A DNA stretch of 64,000 bases from an uncultured Oscillospiraceae bacterium (GTDB lineage Bacteria; Bacillota; Clostridia; Oscillospirales; Ruminococcaceae). The stretch lies in contig CAJUPO010000005.1 in assembly GCA_910588145.1 (NCBI GenBank), positions 62,001 to 126,000 on the forward strand. The letters run 5' to 3'. Below are positions 52,359 through 61,220 of the stretch, piece after piece (the stretch's first letter is position 1; each line of letters begins with the position of its first letter). The position numbers and the translations under genes are program-made. The notes beneath the pieces were generated by a model. It did not search any database. It saw only the letters and a program-made list of their open reading frames with translations, and had not been told where the DNA came from.

Positions 52359-54491
52359 ATGAGTATAAAAATTGCCCTTGCAGGAAACCCTAATGCAGGT
52401 AAAACAACATTATTCAATGCTCTTACTGGTTCAAATCAGTTTGTGGGAAATTGGCCGGGAGTAACTGTTGAAAAAAAAGAAGGTAAATTAAAAAATTATA
52501 AAGATGTAATAATCACAGATTTGCCGGGTATATATTCACTTTCTCCGTATACTCTGGAAGAGGTGGTTGCACGAAATTATCTTATAGGAGAAAGGCCAGA
52601 TGCAATACTTAACATAATTGACGGTACAAATATTGAGCGCAATCTCTATCTGACTACACAATTAGTTGAACTGGGTATTCCTGTTATCGTTGCTGTAAAT
52701 ATGATGGACGTTGTTAATAGAAATGGTGATAAGATAAATACCCGTCAGCTGTCTGCGGAACTTGGATGTGAAGTTTGTGAAATTTCAGCTCTAAAAGGTT
52801 CAGGTATAAAAGAAGCAGCGGAAAAAGCTGTTTCAGCAGCAAGGGCAAAAAAGAAAACAGTTCCTCAGCATAGTTTTTGCGGATGTGTTGAACATGCAGT
52901 GGCACATATAGAAGAAGCTGCTTTGCATTCTGTTCCGGAAGAACAGCAAAGATGGTACGCTATAAAAATTTTCGAACGTGACGAAAAGGTTTTGGAACAG
53001 CTTTCAATATCTCCTGACGTTAGAAATCATATTGAGGAGGATATAGCAGCCGCAGAACAGGAAATGGACGATGATGCTGAAAGTATCATTACAAATGAAA
53101 GGTACATATATATAAGCTCAATAATTAATAAATGCTGTAAGAAGAAAAACAAAGGCGGACTAACGGTTTCAGATAAAATTGATAAGATAGTGACTAATCG
53201 TTTTTTAGCTCTGCCTATCTTTGCCTTGGTTATGTTCATTGTTTATTATGTTTCAATTACAACTGTGGGTTCAATGGCAACAGATTGGGTAAATGATGTT
53301 CTATTTGGTGAATGGGTGCCTAATGGCGCTAATTGGATTCTTGAAAAAATCAATTGTGCTGAATGGCTGCAAAGTTTGATTGTTGATGGCATCATAGCTG
53401 GTGTTGGTGCAGTTTTAGGATTTGTTCCTCAATTGCTGGTTCTTTTTATTTTTCTTGCATTCCTTGAATCGTGCGGATATATGGCAAGAATAGCTTTTGT
53501 AATGGATAGGATTTTCCGAAAATTTGGACTTTCAGGTAAATCCTTTATACCTATGCTGATTGGTACTGGATGTGGAGTTCCTGGTATTATGGCTTCCAGA
53601 ACGATTGAAAATGAGCGTGATCGCCGAATGACAATTATGACAACCACTTTTATTCCGTGCGGAGCAAAGCTTCCTATTATTGGTTTAATTGCAGGAGCAC
53701 TTTTTGACAATTCCGGTTGGATTTCTACTTCGGCTTATTTTATAGGCATTGCTGCAATAATTATCTCTGGGATTATGCTAAAGAAAACAAGAATTTTTGC
53801 AGGTGATCCGGCACCGTTTGTAATGGAGCTACCTGCATACCACTTACCTACGATAAGTAATGTACTGCGTTCGATGTGGGAAAGAGGCTGGTCATTTATT
53901 AAGAAGGCTGGAACAGTTATTCTTTTATCTGCCATAGTTTTATGGTTTTTGCAATCATTTGGTTGGGAAAATGGTTTTGGAATGGTAGAAAAACTTGATA
54001 ATTCAATCCTTGCTAAAATAGGCAATGCATTTGCATGGATTTTTGTACCCCTTGGATGGGGCGAATGGCAGGCTGCAGTTGCTACTGTTACGGGTTTAAT
54101 TGCAAAAGAAAACGTAGTTACAACATTTGGACAGCTATTTCATTTTGCTGGACAAGAGCTTGCTGAAAATGGGAGTGAGATTTGGCCGGAGATTGCCTTG
54201 GTATTTACAAAGCTATCAGCGTTCTCTTTCTTGATATTCAATCTGCTTTGTGCACCATGCTTTGCAGCTATGGGAGCTATAAAGAGAGAAATGAATAACG
54301 CTAAATGGACGCTTTTTGCAATTGGATATCAGTGTGTATTTGCTTATGCAGTATCTCTTTGCATTTATCAAATAGGTTCTGTTTTTTCAGGTAATATTAA
54401 TATAATTGGTCTAATAGCTTCATTTTTAATAATTGTATTTGTTGCATTTATGCTTGTTAAGCCATATAAGAATGACATTAAGAATGCATAA
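52359..54491 (+). CDS. feoB: Ferrous iron transporter FeoB
   Basis: 710 aa. N-terminal G-protein domain (GNPNAGKTTLFNALTG, DLPGIYSLSPYT, NMMD), a helical GDI-like spacer (about 170-260), then the membrane part with two Gate repeats (MLIGTGCGVPGIMASRTI, TFIPCGAKLPIIG) and conserved Cys. Imports Fe2+ under anoxic conditions. Full length for the family. Confidence 0.96.
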   Translation: MSIKIALAGNPNAGKTTLFNALTGSNQFVGNWPGVTVEKKEGKLKNYKDVIITDLPGIYSLSPYTLEEVVARNYLIGERPDAILNIIDGTNIERNLYLTTQLVELGIPVIVAVNMMDVVNRNGDKINTRQLSAELGCEVCEISALKGSGIKEAAEKAVSAARAKKKTVPQHSFCGCVEHAVAHIEEAALHSVPEEQQRWYAIKIFERDEKVLEQLSISPDVRNHIEEDIAAAEQEMDDDAESIITNERYIYISSIINKCCKKKNKGGLTVSDKIDKIVTNRFLALPIFALVMFIVYYVSITTVGSMATDWVNDVLFGEWVPNGANWILEKINCAEWLQSLIVDGIIAGVGAVLGFVPQLLVLFIFLAFLESCGYMARIAFVMDRIFRKFGLSGKSFIPMLIGTGCGVPGIMASRTIENERDRRMTIMTTTFIPCGAKLPIIGLIAGALFDNSGWISTSAYFIGIAAIIISGIMLKKTRIFAGDPAPFVMELPAYHLPTISNVLRSMWERGWSFIKKAGTVILLSAIVLWFLQSFGWENGFGMVEKLDNSILAKIGNAFAWIFVPLGWGEWQAAVATVTGLIAKENVVTTFGQLFHFAGQELAENGSEIWPEIALVFTKLSAFSFLIFNLLCAPCFAAMGAIKREMNNAKWTLFAIGYQCVFAYAVSLCIYQIGSVFSGNINIIGLIASFLIIVFVAFMLVKPYKNDIKNA

Positions 54492-54544
54492 AATTAAGTG
54501 TAACATAAAACTTTAAATAATAATTATCAAGGAGGTTTGCATAT

Positions 54545-54721
54545 ATGGATTTTATAAAGCAATATTTAGGAACCTTACTGGTTTTGTTAATTGTTATTTT
54601 GGTTATATTTATGATAATAAAAATAATTTTAAAAGATAAAAGAAATGGTAAAAATTCATGCGGCTGTGATTGTAGAGGCTGTGCAAATTCTTCTATTTGT
54701 CATTCTAAAAAGAAAAATTAA
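54545..54721 (+). CDS. FeoB-associated Cys-rich membrane protein
   Basis: 58 aa. One membrane span (about residues 8-28, Leu/Ile/Val-rich), a Lys/Arg patch and a Cys-rich tail CGCDCRGCANSSIC. This matches the FeoB_associated (PF12669) type found after feoB in Firmicutes; its role in Fe2+ transport is not defined. AAGGAGG lies 7 bases upstream of the ATG. Fourth and last gene of the feo operon. Confidence 0.88.
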   Translation: MDFIKQYLGTLLVLLIVILVIFMIIKIILKDKRNGKNSCGCDCRGCANSSICHSKKKN

Positions 54722-54734
54722 TTATATAATAAAA

Positions 54735-54776
54735 AGAATACAATTTTCCTATAAAGAAAATTGTATTCTTTTTTTG
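54735..54776. terminator. Terminator of feo operon
   Basis: A 14-bp perfect stem (AGAATACAATTTTC at 54735-54748, complement at 54756-54769) extended by A-T pairs and followed by TTTTTTG. The A-run before it may also serve the convergent manA. Confidence 0.9.
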
Positions 54777-54791
54777 TTTAATATTTTTGTA

Positions 54792-55799
54792 TCAGCATTC
54801 AACAATCAGAAGCTGACCTTTTCCATGAATTTTAATGTCCGGAGCATTGGCGGGAACAAAAATACAGTCACCTTTAAAAAAGTTAAGAGATTCTCCATTA
54901 TTCATGAACAAAACTCCGCATCCGTCAATACAAAGAAGAACTTTAAATGAATTTGTATTTGATTTAAAGTTTACCAGCTGACGTGTACATTCAGTGTTCA
55001 AAAGGCATCTGTGAACATGAAAATATTTGCATCTTGAAATTAGTTCAGTTGCCTCGCCGCGGCAATATCTAAGTGTTCGCATCGGTTGCCTTGGATTAGC
55101 ACTGCTTTTTAAATTAACAACATCAAGAGCCTTATCAATATGAAGCTCTCTCTTTTGACCGTTTTTATCAGTACGGTTATAATCATAAAGCCTATAGGTA
55201 AGATTAGAGTTTTCCTGAATTTCTGCAATAAGTGCGCCCTTGCAAATAGCATGAACAGTACCTGCTTCAATAAAGAAAGTATCATTTTTATTTATCTTGA
55301 TTTTTTGAAGGTATTTCTCAACTGTACCGTCCTCAAGGCTGTCTTTTAGCTGTTTTTTAGTAATATCATGATAAAAACCGTATATAAGCTCGGCATCAGG
55401 CAAAGCGTCAAGTACATACCACATCTCTGATTTACCGAGTTGACCGTTTTCATGTTCTTGGGCATATTCGTCATCAGGATGAACTTGAACCGATAAGTTA
55501 CGATATGCGTCAATGAACTTTATGAGAATAGGCAATTCACCGTTTTTATTGGCATATACACCGAGAAATGCAGGATTATTAATCAGAATATCTCTCAGAT
55601 ACATCCCCTTAAACTTTCCGCTTGCCGCACGGCAAAGACCATCTTTGTGTGTGGAACATTCCCATGTTTCTGCAAGGGGAGAGAGGTCAATATTTTTTCC
55701 AAATTCGTTTTTTAAACGTGTGCCTCCCCATAGGTAATCTTTACCTACTGGTTCTAAAAGAAAAGGGTTATTATCAGAGTTCAAAAATTTGTTTATCAT
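54792..55799 (-). CDS. manA: Mannose-6-phosphate isomerase, class I
   Basis: 335 aa zinc cupin interconverting fructose and mannose 6-phosphate. PVGKDYLWGGTRL, ETWECSTHKDG, KFIDAYRNLSVQVHPDDEYA (zinc Gln/His), FIEAGTVHAICKGALIAEIQ are visible. The ATG at 55799 lies 10 bases after GGGAG; a GTG at 55805, two codons longer, is possible. Overlaps the end of manC by 26 bp. It feeds the GDP-mannose branch from glycolytic fructose 6-phosphate. Confidence 0.93.
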   Translation of the reverse strand: MINKFLNSDNNPFLLEPVGKDYLWGGTRLKNEFGKNIDLSPLAETWECSTHKDGLCRAASGKFKGMYLRDILINNPAFLGVYANKNGELPILIKFIDAYRNLSVQVHPDDEYAQEHENGQLGKSEMWYVLDALPDAELIYGFYHDITKKQLKDSLEDGTVEKYLQKIKINKNDTFFIEAGTVHAICKGALIAEIQENSNLTYRLYDYNRTDKNGQKRELHIDKALDVVNLKSSANPRQPMRTLRYCRGEATELISRCKYFHVHRCLLNTECTRQLVNFKSNTNSFKVLLCIDGCGVLFMNNGESLNFFKGDCIFVPANAPDIKIHGKGQLLIVEC

Positions 55800-57084
55800 G
55801 AACACTTATCTCCCTGCCAAGCTGAACTTCTATAAGCTGTAGTTCAGTATCTGCGAAAATTGTATGTCTGCATCCTGCTTCCATGGTTATAACATCTCCT
55901 GGCTTAACAGATTCTTCCATTCCATCTACAACGGTTCTGCCTTTTCCAGAAATGATAGTCCATACTTCGTCACGGCACTCATGACTGTGATAATTCATGC
56001 TGTGACCGGCATTCAGCGTAACTTTTATGGTCATGCTCTCGTCCTGAGCATCAATAACAGTATAACTGCCCCACGATTTTTCTGCAAACATAACGCCTTG
56101 TTCAATTCCGTCTACATATGATTTTATACTTCCGGATTGTTCCTTTTCGCTGACAAGTATACCTTCAGCGCTTGCTGAAACAATAGTATTTTTCATTCCC
56201 ATGCATAAAACAGGAATGTTAAGTTCATTTATAACATAGGTGTTTTCACAATTTTCGTTGAGTACAGCCTTACCAATAATATTTTCAGGAATCTCATCTG
56301 TTAAAGAATCCCATGTTCCCAAATCATTCCAGTAACCAGAAAATCTCATTACCTTAATGTTAGTTTCTTTTTCTACGACAGCATAGTCAAAACTGATCTT
56401 TTCAAGTGTATCATATTTGTCAAAGAGATCGTAATAATCAGTAAAGTCTATAATTTCATGAGCTTTTTTTACAATATATCCGAGCTTAAAAATAAATACT
56501 CCGCAGTTCCATAAGGCACCATCAGAAATATATTTCTCAGCATTTTGCACATCGGGCTTTTCTTTGAATTCCTTTACTGTACTTATTTTATCAGAAGTTT
56601 CTGGAATTATATAACCGTATTTTTCACTTGGATGTGTTGGTTCAATTCCCATCAGCATTAAATCAGCGCTATTATTCTTTGCTTCATTCTGAAGTTCACA
56701 GATAGTGCTGAAATATTCTTTTTCTACATATGGATCAACTGGGCAAACTGCAACAGTATCATTTTCAGAAATTCCCTTAACATCGTGCAGATACATAGCA
56801 GCAAGAGCAATTGCCGGAAATGTATCTCGTCTGCATGGTTCAATGCAGATATCCACATTATTTCCAAGTTGATTTTTAATAGAAGAAACCTGAGTTTTGG
56901 ACGTAGCAATTGTAATATTGGAGTTAGGCGCAGAAGCATTTATCTGCCTGTATACACGCTGAACCATAGATTCATAGATGCCGTCTTCATTTTTGAATAT
57001 TTTTATAAATTGTTTTGAGCGTACATCATTAGAAAGCGGCCAAAGTCTTTTCCCAGAACCGCCGGAAAGTAAAATAAAGTTCAT
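55774..57084 (-). CDS. manC: Mannose-1-phosphate guanylyltransferase with cupin tail
   Basis: 436 aa. The N-terminal nucleotidyltransferase has LLSGGSGKRLWPLSN and KPDVQNAEKYI region, WNCGVFIF. The C-terminal cupin (about 340-430: MTIKVTLNAGHSMNYHSHEC, GDVITMEAGCRHTI, parts shown) is the mannose-6-phosphate isomerase type II-like domain of bifunctional enzymes. Because a separate manA follows, the cupin may be only structural. It makes GDP-mannose. Confidence 0.92.
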   Translation of the reverse strand: MNFILLSGGSGKRLWPLSNDVRSKQFIKIFKNEDGIYESMVQRVYRQINASAPNSNITIATSKTQVSSIKNQLGNNVDICIEPCRRDTFPAIALAAMYLHDVKGISENDTVAVCPVDPYVEKEYFSTICELQNEAKNNSADLMLMGIEPTHPSEKYGYIIPETSDKISTVKEFKEKPDVQNAEKYISDGALWNCGVFIFKLGYIVKKAHEIIDFTDYYDLFDKYDTLEKISFDYAVVEKETNIKVMRFSGYWNDLGTWDSLTDEIPENIIGKAVLNENCENTYVINELNIPVLCMGMKNTIVSASAEGILVSEKEQSGSIKSYVDGIEQGVMFAEKSWGSYTVIDAQDESMTIKVTLNAGHSMNYHSHECRDEVWTIISGKGRTVVDGMEESVKPGDVITMEAGCRHTIFADTELQLIEVQLGREISVHDKQIFEL

Positions 57085-57099
57085 ATTTTTCCCTTTCTT

Positions 57100-58041
57100 T
57101 TATCTTTGAGTTCTTACAGGATTATTGAGAAAATCCTGGTAGGAAAGGCGGATTCCCTCATCAAGTTCTGTTTTATATTTCCAACCTAATCCTTCAAGCT
57201 TTGATACGTCAAGAAGCTTTCGGGGAGTGCCGTCAGGCTTTGAGGAATCCCATTTTATTTCTCCCTGATAGCCAATTACTTCAGCTACCTTTTCGGTAAG
57301 TTCTCTTATGGAAAGTTCTTTACCAGTACCTATGTTTACAGTTTCGTTTCCAGAATAATTATTCATTAAATAAACGCAGGCATCAGCCAAATCATCTACA
57401 TAGAGAAATTCACGAAGGGGAGTTCCTGTACCCCAGCATTCTACGAAAGGAAGATTATTTTCTTTAGCTTCATGAAAACGTCTTATAAGTGCAGGAAGTA
57501 CATGACTGTTAACCGGATGATAATTGTCATTCGGTCCATAAAGATTTGTAGGCATTACAGAAATATAGTCAGTTCCGTATTGTCTGTTCAAATATTCACA
57601 GTATTTCAGACCTGAAATTTTTGAAAGTGCATATGCTTCATTTGTCTGTTCAAGAGAAGATGTCAGCAGACAGCTTTCAGGCATTGGCTGAGGAGCCATT
57701 TTAGGATAAATACATGAAGAACCTAAAAACAGTAATTTTTTACATCCATTTTCCCATGCTGAATGAATGACATTCATTTCAAGAGTCATATTTTCATACA
57801 TAAAATCAGCAGGGAAGTTGGAGTTAGCCATTATACCTCCTACTTTAGCGGCAGCCAAGAAAACATAATCAGGCTTTTCAGATTTAAAAAATTCATTTAC
57901 ATCGTTCTGACTGCAAAGATTAAGTTCCTGCCTTGTTCTGGTAATAATATTATTATAGCCATTTTTTTCGAGTATTCTAACTATTGCAGAACCAACCATG
58001 CCTTTATGTCCGGCAACATATATCTTAGAATTTTTATCCAT
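57100..58041 (-). CDS. fcl: GDP-L-fucose synthase
   Basis: 313 aa SDR epimerase/reductase acting on GDP-4-keto-6-deoxy-mannose. VAGHKGMVGSAIVRIL (NADPH), SSCIYPKMAPQPMPES (catalytic Ser), YALSKISGLKYCE (Tyr/Lys), MPTNLYGPNDNYHP. Its start overlaps the gmd stop by one base. Confidence 0.96.
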   Translation of the reverse strand: MDKNSKIYVAGHKGMVGSAIVRILEKNGYNNIITRTRQELNLCSQNDVNEFFKSEKPDYVFLAAAKVGGIMANSNFPADFMYENMTLEMNVIHSAWENGCKKLLFLGSSCIYPKMAPQPMPESCLLTSSLEQTNEAYALSKISGLKYCEYLNRQYGTDYISVMPTNLYGPNDNYHPVNSHVLPALIRRFHEAKENNLPFVECWGTGTPLREFLYVDDLADACVYLMNNYSGNETVNIGTGKELSIRELTEKVAEVIGYQGEIKWDSSKPDGTPRKLLDVSKLEGLGWKYKTELDEGIRLSYQDFLNNPVRTQR

Positions 58042-59096
58042 TATTTTTCGCCTCCGTTTTTAAGCAGAGCTTCATGCTTGGCAAGTTCAAGATCATGTTT
58101 AACCATTATATTAATTAGTTCTTCATAGCTTGTTTTCTGAGGATTCCAGCCAAGAACAGTCTTAGCCTTTGTAGGATCACCCCAAAGGTTATCAACGTCA
58201 GTCGGTCTGAACCATTCTTTATTAACTTCAACAAGTACTTTTCCGGTTTCGGTATCAATACCTTTTTCATCGATACCTTTTCCTTCCCATTTCAGATTTA
58301 TTCCAACAGCCTTAAATGCCTTTTCAGTGAAATCACGTACGGTATGCTGTTCACCAGTTGCAATAACAAAATCTTCAGGTTCATCCTGCTGAAGTATCAG
58401 CCACATACATTCAACGTAGTCTTTAGCATAACCCCAGTCACGGAGAGAATCCATGTTGCCAAGCTGAAGCTTATCCTGAAGTCCGCAGGCGATTCTTGCA
58501 GCTGCAAGTGAAATTTTTCTGGTAACAAAGTTTTCGCCTCTTCTTTCAGATTCATGGTTAAAAAGAATGCCGTTTGCAGCAAACATTCCATAAGCTTCAC
58601 GATATTCCTTAACCATCCAGAATCCGTATTGCTTTGCTATTGCGTATGGGCTGTATGGGTGAAATGGCGTAGTTTCCTTTTGAGGTACTTCCTCTACTTT
58701 ACCGAAAAGCTCTGAGGTAGACGCCTGATAAACCTTTGTTTTCTTTGTAAGACCGAGTATTCTTACAGCTTCAAGGATTCTCAGTACTCCTATAGCGTCA
58801 ACGTCACCGGAATATTCAGGAACATCAAAGGATACCTGAACATGTGACTGCGCAGCAAGATTGTAAATTTCATCCGGCTGTACAATATTGATTATTCTGA
58901 TTAGTGATGATGAATCAGATAGATCACCGTCATGAAGAGTAATAGAGTTTGATGCAATTAAGTGATCTATTCTGGATGTATTTGAAATAGAAGCACGTCT
59001 AGTGATTCCGTGAACTTCATATCCTTTTTCAAGTAAAAATTCTGCTAAATATGAACCGTCCTGACCAGTTATACCTGTTATTAGCGCTTTTTTCAT
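58041..59096 (-). CDS. gmd: GDP-mannose 4,6-dehydratase
   Basis: 351 aa SDR. ITGITGQDGSYLAEFLLEKG, RRASISNTSRIDHL, NLAAQSHVQVSF, ASTSELFGKV (Ser/Thr), PYAIAKQYGFWMV (Tyr/Lys), NHESERRGENFVTRKI. An N-terminal reading to 59216 is not homologous; CGGAGG precedes the ATG at 59096. First gene of gmd-fcl-manC-manA, supplying GDP-L-fucose for glycans. Confidence 0.96.
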   Translation of the reverse strand: MKKALITGITGQDGSYLAEFLLEKGYEVHGITRRASISNTSRIDHLIASNSITLHDGDLSDSSSLIRIINIVQPDEIYNLAAQSHVQVSFDVPEYSGDVDAIGVLRILEAVRILGLTKKTKVYQASTSELFGKVEEVPQKETTPFHPYSPYAIAKQYGFWMVKEYREAYGMFAANGILFNHESERRGENFVTRKISLAAARIACGLQDKLQLGNMDSLRDWGYAKDYVECMWLILQQDEPEDFVIATGEQHTVRDFTEKAFKAVGINLKWEGKGIDEKGIDTETGKVLVEVNKEWFRPTDVDNLWGDPTKAKTVLGWNPQKTSYEELINIMVKHDLELAKHEALLKNGGEK

Positions 59097-59143
59097 ATTT
59101 ACCTCCGTTTTTTCGAATAAATTTGATCTTTTGTGACTTTTAT

Positions 59144-59172
59144 ATTTTAATTTATAAAAATGCATTTTACAA
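59144..59172 (-). promoter_or_regulatory. Promoter of GDP-fucose operon
   Basis: Minus strand TTGTAA (59167-59172), 17-bp spacer, TAAAAT (59144-59149), 48 bp before gmd. Its -35 abuts the direct repeats at 59178-59216. Confidence 0.6.
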
Positions 59173-59177
59173 GTAAT

Positions 59178-59216
59178 AATATTGATATAAAGTAGCATAA
59201 TATTGACTTGTAGCAT
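59178..59216. repeat. Direct repeats, likely AraC-regulator sites
   Basis: Two tandem copies of AATATTGA then GTAGCAT: first 59178-59185 and 59192-59198 (6-bp gap), second 59199-59206 and 59210-59216 (3-bp gap). The second overlaps the -35 of the regulator gene. Two-part direct repeats are the usual form of AraC-family operators. Confidence 0.6.
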
Positions 59217-59231
59217 TAAGTGATGTATAAT
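59203..59231 (+). promoter_or_regulatory. Promoter of AraC-family regulator
   Basis: TTGACT (59203-59208), 17-bp spacer, TATAAT (59226-59231), 34 bp before the start. Confidence 0.75.
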
Positions 59232-59265
59232 AATATAAAATAAGTATTTTAAGGATTAAATTTTT

Positions 59266-60126
59266 ATGAAAAATTCTATGTATCCTAATGAAATTGAGAA
59301 ATCTAACCGTATTCTCTATACGCCTGCACCATTTGCAAAATCCAATCTTATATATTTACAGGAAACAGGGGAATTAAAGGCAGGAAAAAATTATATAAGT
59401 AAAAGAAAAAATTTAAGATCCTTTTTGTTTTTTATAGTTATAAACGGAAAAGGGAAAGTAAAATATAAAAATCAGGATTATATTGTAAAACCAGGGCACT
59501 GTGTTTTTCTTAATTGTCTAAATGAATATTCTTATGAATCTTTAGATGATTTATGGGAACTTAAATGGGTTCATTTTTATAGTGATAATATGATAGGCAT
59601 TTATGAGGAATTTATTCAAAGAGGCGGAAAAATTAGTTTTTATACAGAAGCTTTTATTGAATACAGTAAGCTTATTGATGATATATACACTATAGCAGTT
59701 TCAGACATTAATATACGTGAAATGAAGCTTTATGAAAAATTTGTTTCATTGCTATCTTTAATTATGGATGAATGTAACAAGAGTGAATCTGAAGAATCCA
59801 ATAAAAGTATTACTAAAGACATGGCTTCAGTAAAAAAATATATTGATGATCATTATAGCGAAAATATTTCACTTGATATACTTGCAGGAATTTTTTTTAT
59901 TAATAAATTTTATCTTACAAGATTATTTAAAAAGCAATATGGTGTTTCGATTATCAATTATTTGATTCAAGTGAGGATTACTCGTGCAAAACAGTTGCTG
60001 AGATTTACTGATATGTCTATTGAAAATATTAGTTCCGAAATTGGCTTTAATGACAATAATTATTTTTCAAGGACTTTTAAAAATGTAGAAGGAATTTCTC
60101 CGCGAGAATTTAGAAGCAGGTGGTAA
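59266..60126 (+). CDS. AraC-family transcriptional regulator
   Basis: 286 aa. N-terminal cupin-like ligand-binding domain (about 20-165: GKGKVKYKNQDYIVKPGHCV) and C-terminal double helix-turn-helix (about 188-286: SLDILAGIFFINKFYLTRLFK, MSIENISSEIGFNDNNYFSRTFK, GISPREFRSRW; parts shown). The domain order is that of sugar-responsive activators. Divergent from the GDP-fucose operon with direct repeats in the shared gap, so it may control that operon and itself; the inducer is unknown. Confidence 0.9.
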   Translation: MKNSMYPNEIEKSNRILYTPAPFAKSNLIYLQETGELKAGKNYISKRKNLRSFLFFIVINGKGKVKYKNQDYIVKPGHCVFLNCLNEYSYESLDDLWELKWVHFYSDNMIGIYEEFIQRGGKISFYTEAFIEYSKLIDDIYTIAVSDINIREMKLYEKFVSLLSLIMDECNKSESEESNKSITKDMASVKKYIDDHYSENISLDILAGIFFINKFYLTRLFKKQYGVSIINYLIQVRITRAKQLLRFTDMSIENISSEIGFNDNNYFSRTFKNVEGISPREFRSRW

Positions 60127-60131
60127 AAAAA

Positions 60132-60160
60132 TTGCACTGTTTTTTATTTTATGATATAAT
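60132..60160 (+). promoter_or_regulatory. Promoter of tyrosine recombinase
   Basis: TTGCAC (60132-60137), 17-bp spacer, TATAAT (60155-60160). Leader of about 65 nt to the ATG. Confidence 0.7.
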
Positions 60161-60188
60161 AGAGGAGCAAAAAAATATAAAATACATT

Positions 60189-60216
60189 ATTGCGCTAAAT
60201 ACAAATTTAGCGCAAT
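60189..60216. repeat. 28-bp perfect dyad (11-6-11) in recombinase leader
   Basis: Arms ATTGCGCTAAA (60189-60199) and TTTAGCGCAAT (60206-60216) flank TACAAA; the outer spacer bases pair too. It ends right before the ribosome site AGGAAG. The 11-6-11 geometry is that of Xer (dif-type) sites, but as RNA it would be a 12-bp hairpin beside the ribosome site. No T-run, so not a terminator. Confidence 0.75.
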
Positions 60217-60231
60217 AGGAAGCGGTAAAAA

Positions 60232-61215
60232 ATGATTAATAGAAAAGATTATCCAGATTTTATAAATGACTATTATATGTATGTTACCGTTGCTAAAGGT
60301 CGTTCAAAACGTACAGCTGAGGGTTACCTGATTGATATTAAAGTATTTTTTAGGTATCTGATTTTTATAAAATCTGAAAATGAAACGGAGTTTGATAAAA
60401 TTCCAATTGATAAATTCAGCGTTGAAAGTTTAAAAACAGTCAATTTAAATGTAATTTATGAATATATCTATTTTTTACGTGAAGAACGTGAAAACGGAGC
60501 TAAATCTATTGCACGAAAAATTTCTTCATTAAAAAGCTTGTTTCGGTATCTTAATAAGCAAGTTTGTTTGATTGATAATGACCCCACAGTTAATTTGGAA
60601 TTACCGTCATTAAAAAAATCATTGCCTAAGTATCTTTCCTTGGATGAAAGTATATCTTTACTTGAAACTGTAACAGATAATAAAAATGAATCTGTTCGTG
60701 ATTATTGCATAATAACGCTTTTTTTAAATTGTGGAATGCGTTTAAGTGAACTTGTCAATCTTAATATTTCTGATATTGATTTTAAAGAGCAAAAAATGAG
60801 ATTACTTGGTAAGGGTAATAAAGAACGAATTATTTATCTTAATTCTGCCTGCATCGAGTCATTAAGAGAGTATATTGATTCCCGTGAAAATTCATATGCA
60901 GAACCTGACGCTCTTTTTTTAAGCCGTAAAAATACAAGAATAAGTAAAAGAAGAATTGAACAAATAGTCGAGGCATCCTTGAAAAAAGCAGGTCTTTCCG
61001 GACGTGGCTTATCTGTTCATAAGCTTCGTCATACTGCTGCAACGCTTATGTATCAGCATGGAAATGTTGATACCCTTACCCTTAAAGAGATACTCGGACA
61101 TAAAAGTATAGCTACAACTGAAATATATACTCATTTATCAAATGATATTCTAAAAAAAGCAGCGGAGAGTTCTCCGCTGGCAAATATTAAAAAGGATAAA
61201 AATAATAATAAATAA
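60232..61215 (+). CDS. Tyrosine recombinase, XerC/XerD type
   Basis: 327 aa. N-terminal SAM-like core-binding domain (about 5-120) and catalytic domain with Arg in NCGMRLSELVNLNISDID, Lys in LLGKGNKER, HKLRHTAATLMY (His-x-x-Arg), LGHKSIATTEIYTHL (His and nucleophile Tyr). All six active-site positions are readable. Size fits a chromosome-dimer resolvase, slightly long for XerC/D. It stands alone without phage or integron genes, which favours a housekeeping role. Confidence 0.92.
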   Translation: MINRKDYPDFINDYYMYVTVAKGRSKRTAEGYLIDIKVFFRYLIFIKSENETEFDKIPIDKFSVESLKTVNLNVIYEYIYFLREERENGAKSIARKISSLKSLFRYLNKQVCLIDNDPTVNLELPSLKKSLPKYLSLDESISLLETVTDNKNESVRDYCIITLFLNCGMRLSELVNLNISDIDFKEQKMRLLGKGNKERIIYLNSACIESLREYIDSRENSYAEPDALFLSRKNTRISKRRIEQIVEASLKKAGLSGRGLSVHKLRHTAATLMYQHGNVDTLTLKEILGHKSIATTEIYTHLSNDILKKAAESSPLANIKKDKNNNK

Positions 61216-61220
61216 ATTTA

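Noticed and set aside
59097..59216. 40-residue N-terminal extension of Gmd
   Set aside because: It would run through the promoter region and lacks homology; CGGAGG marks the ATG at 59096.
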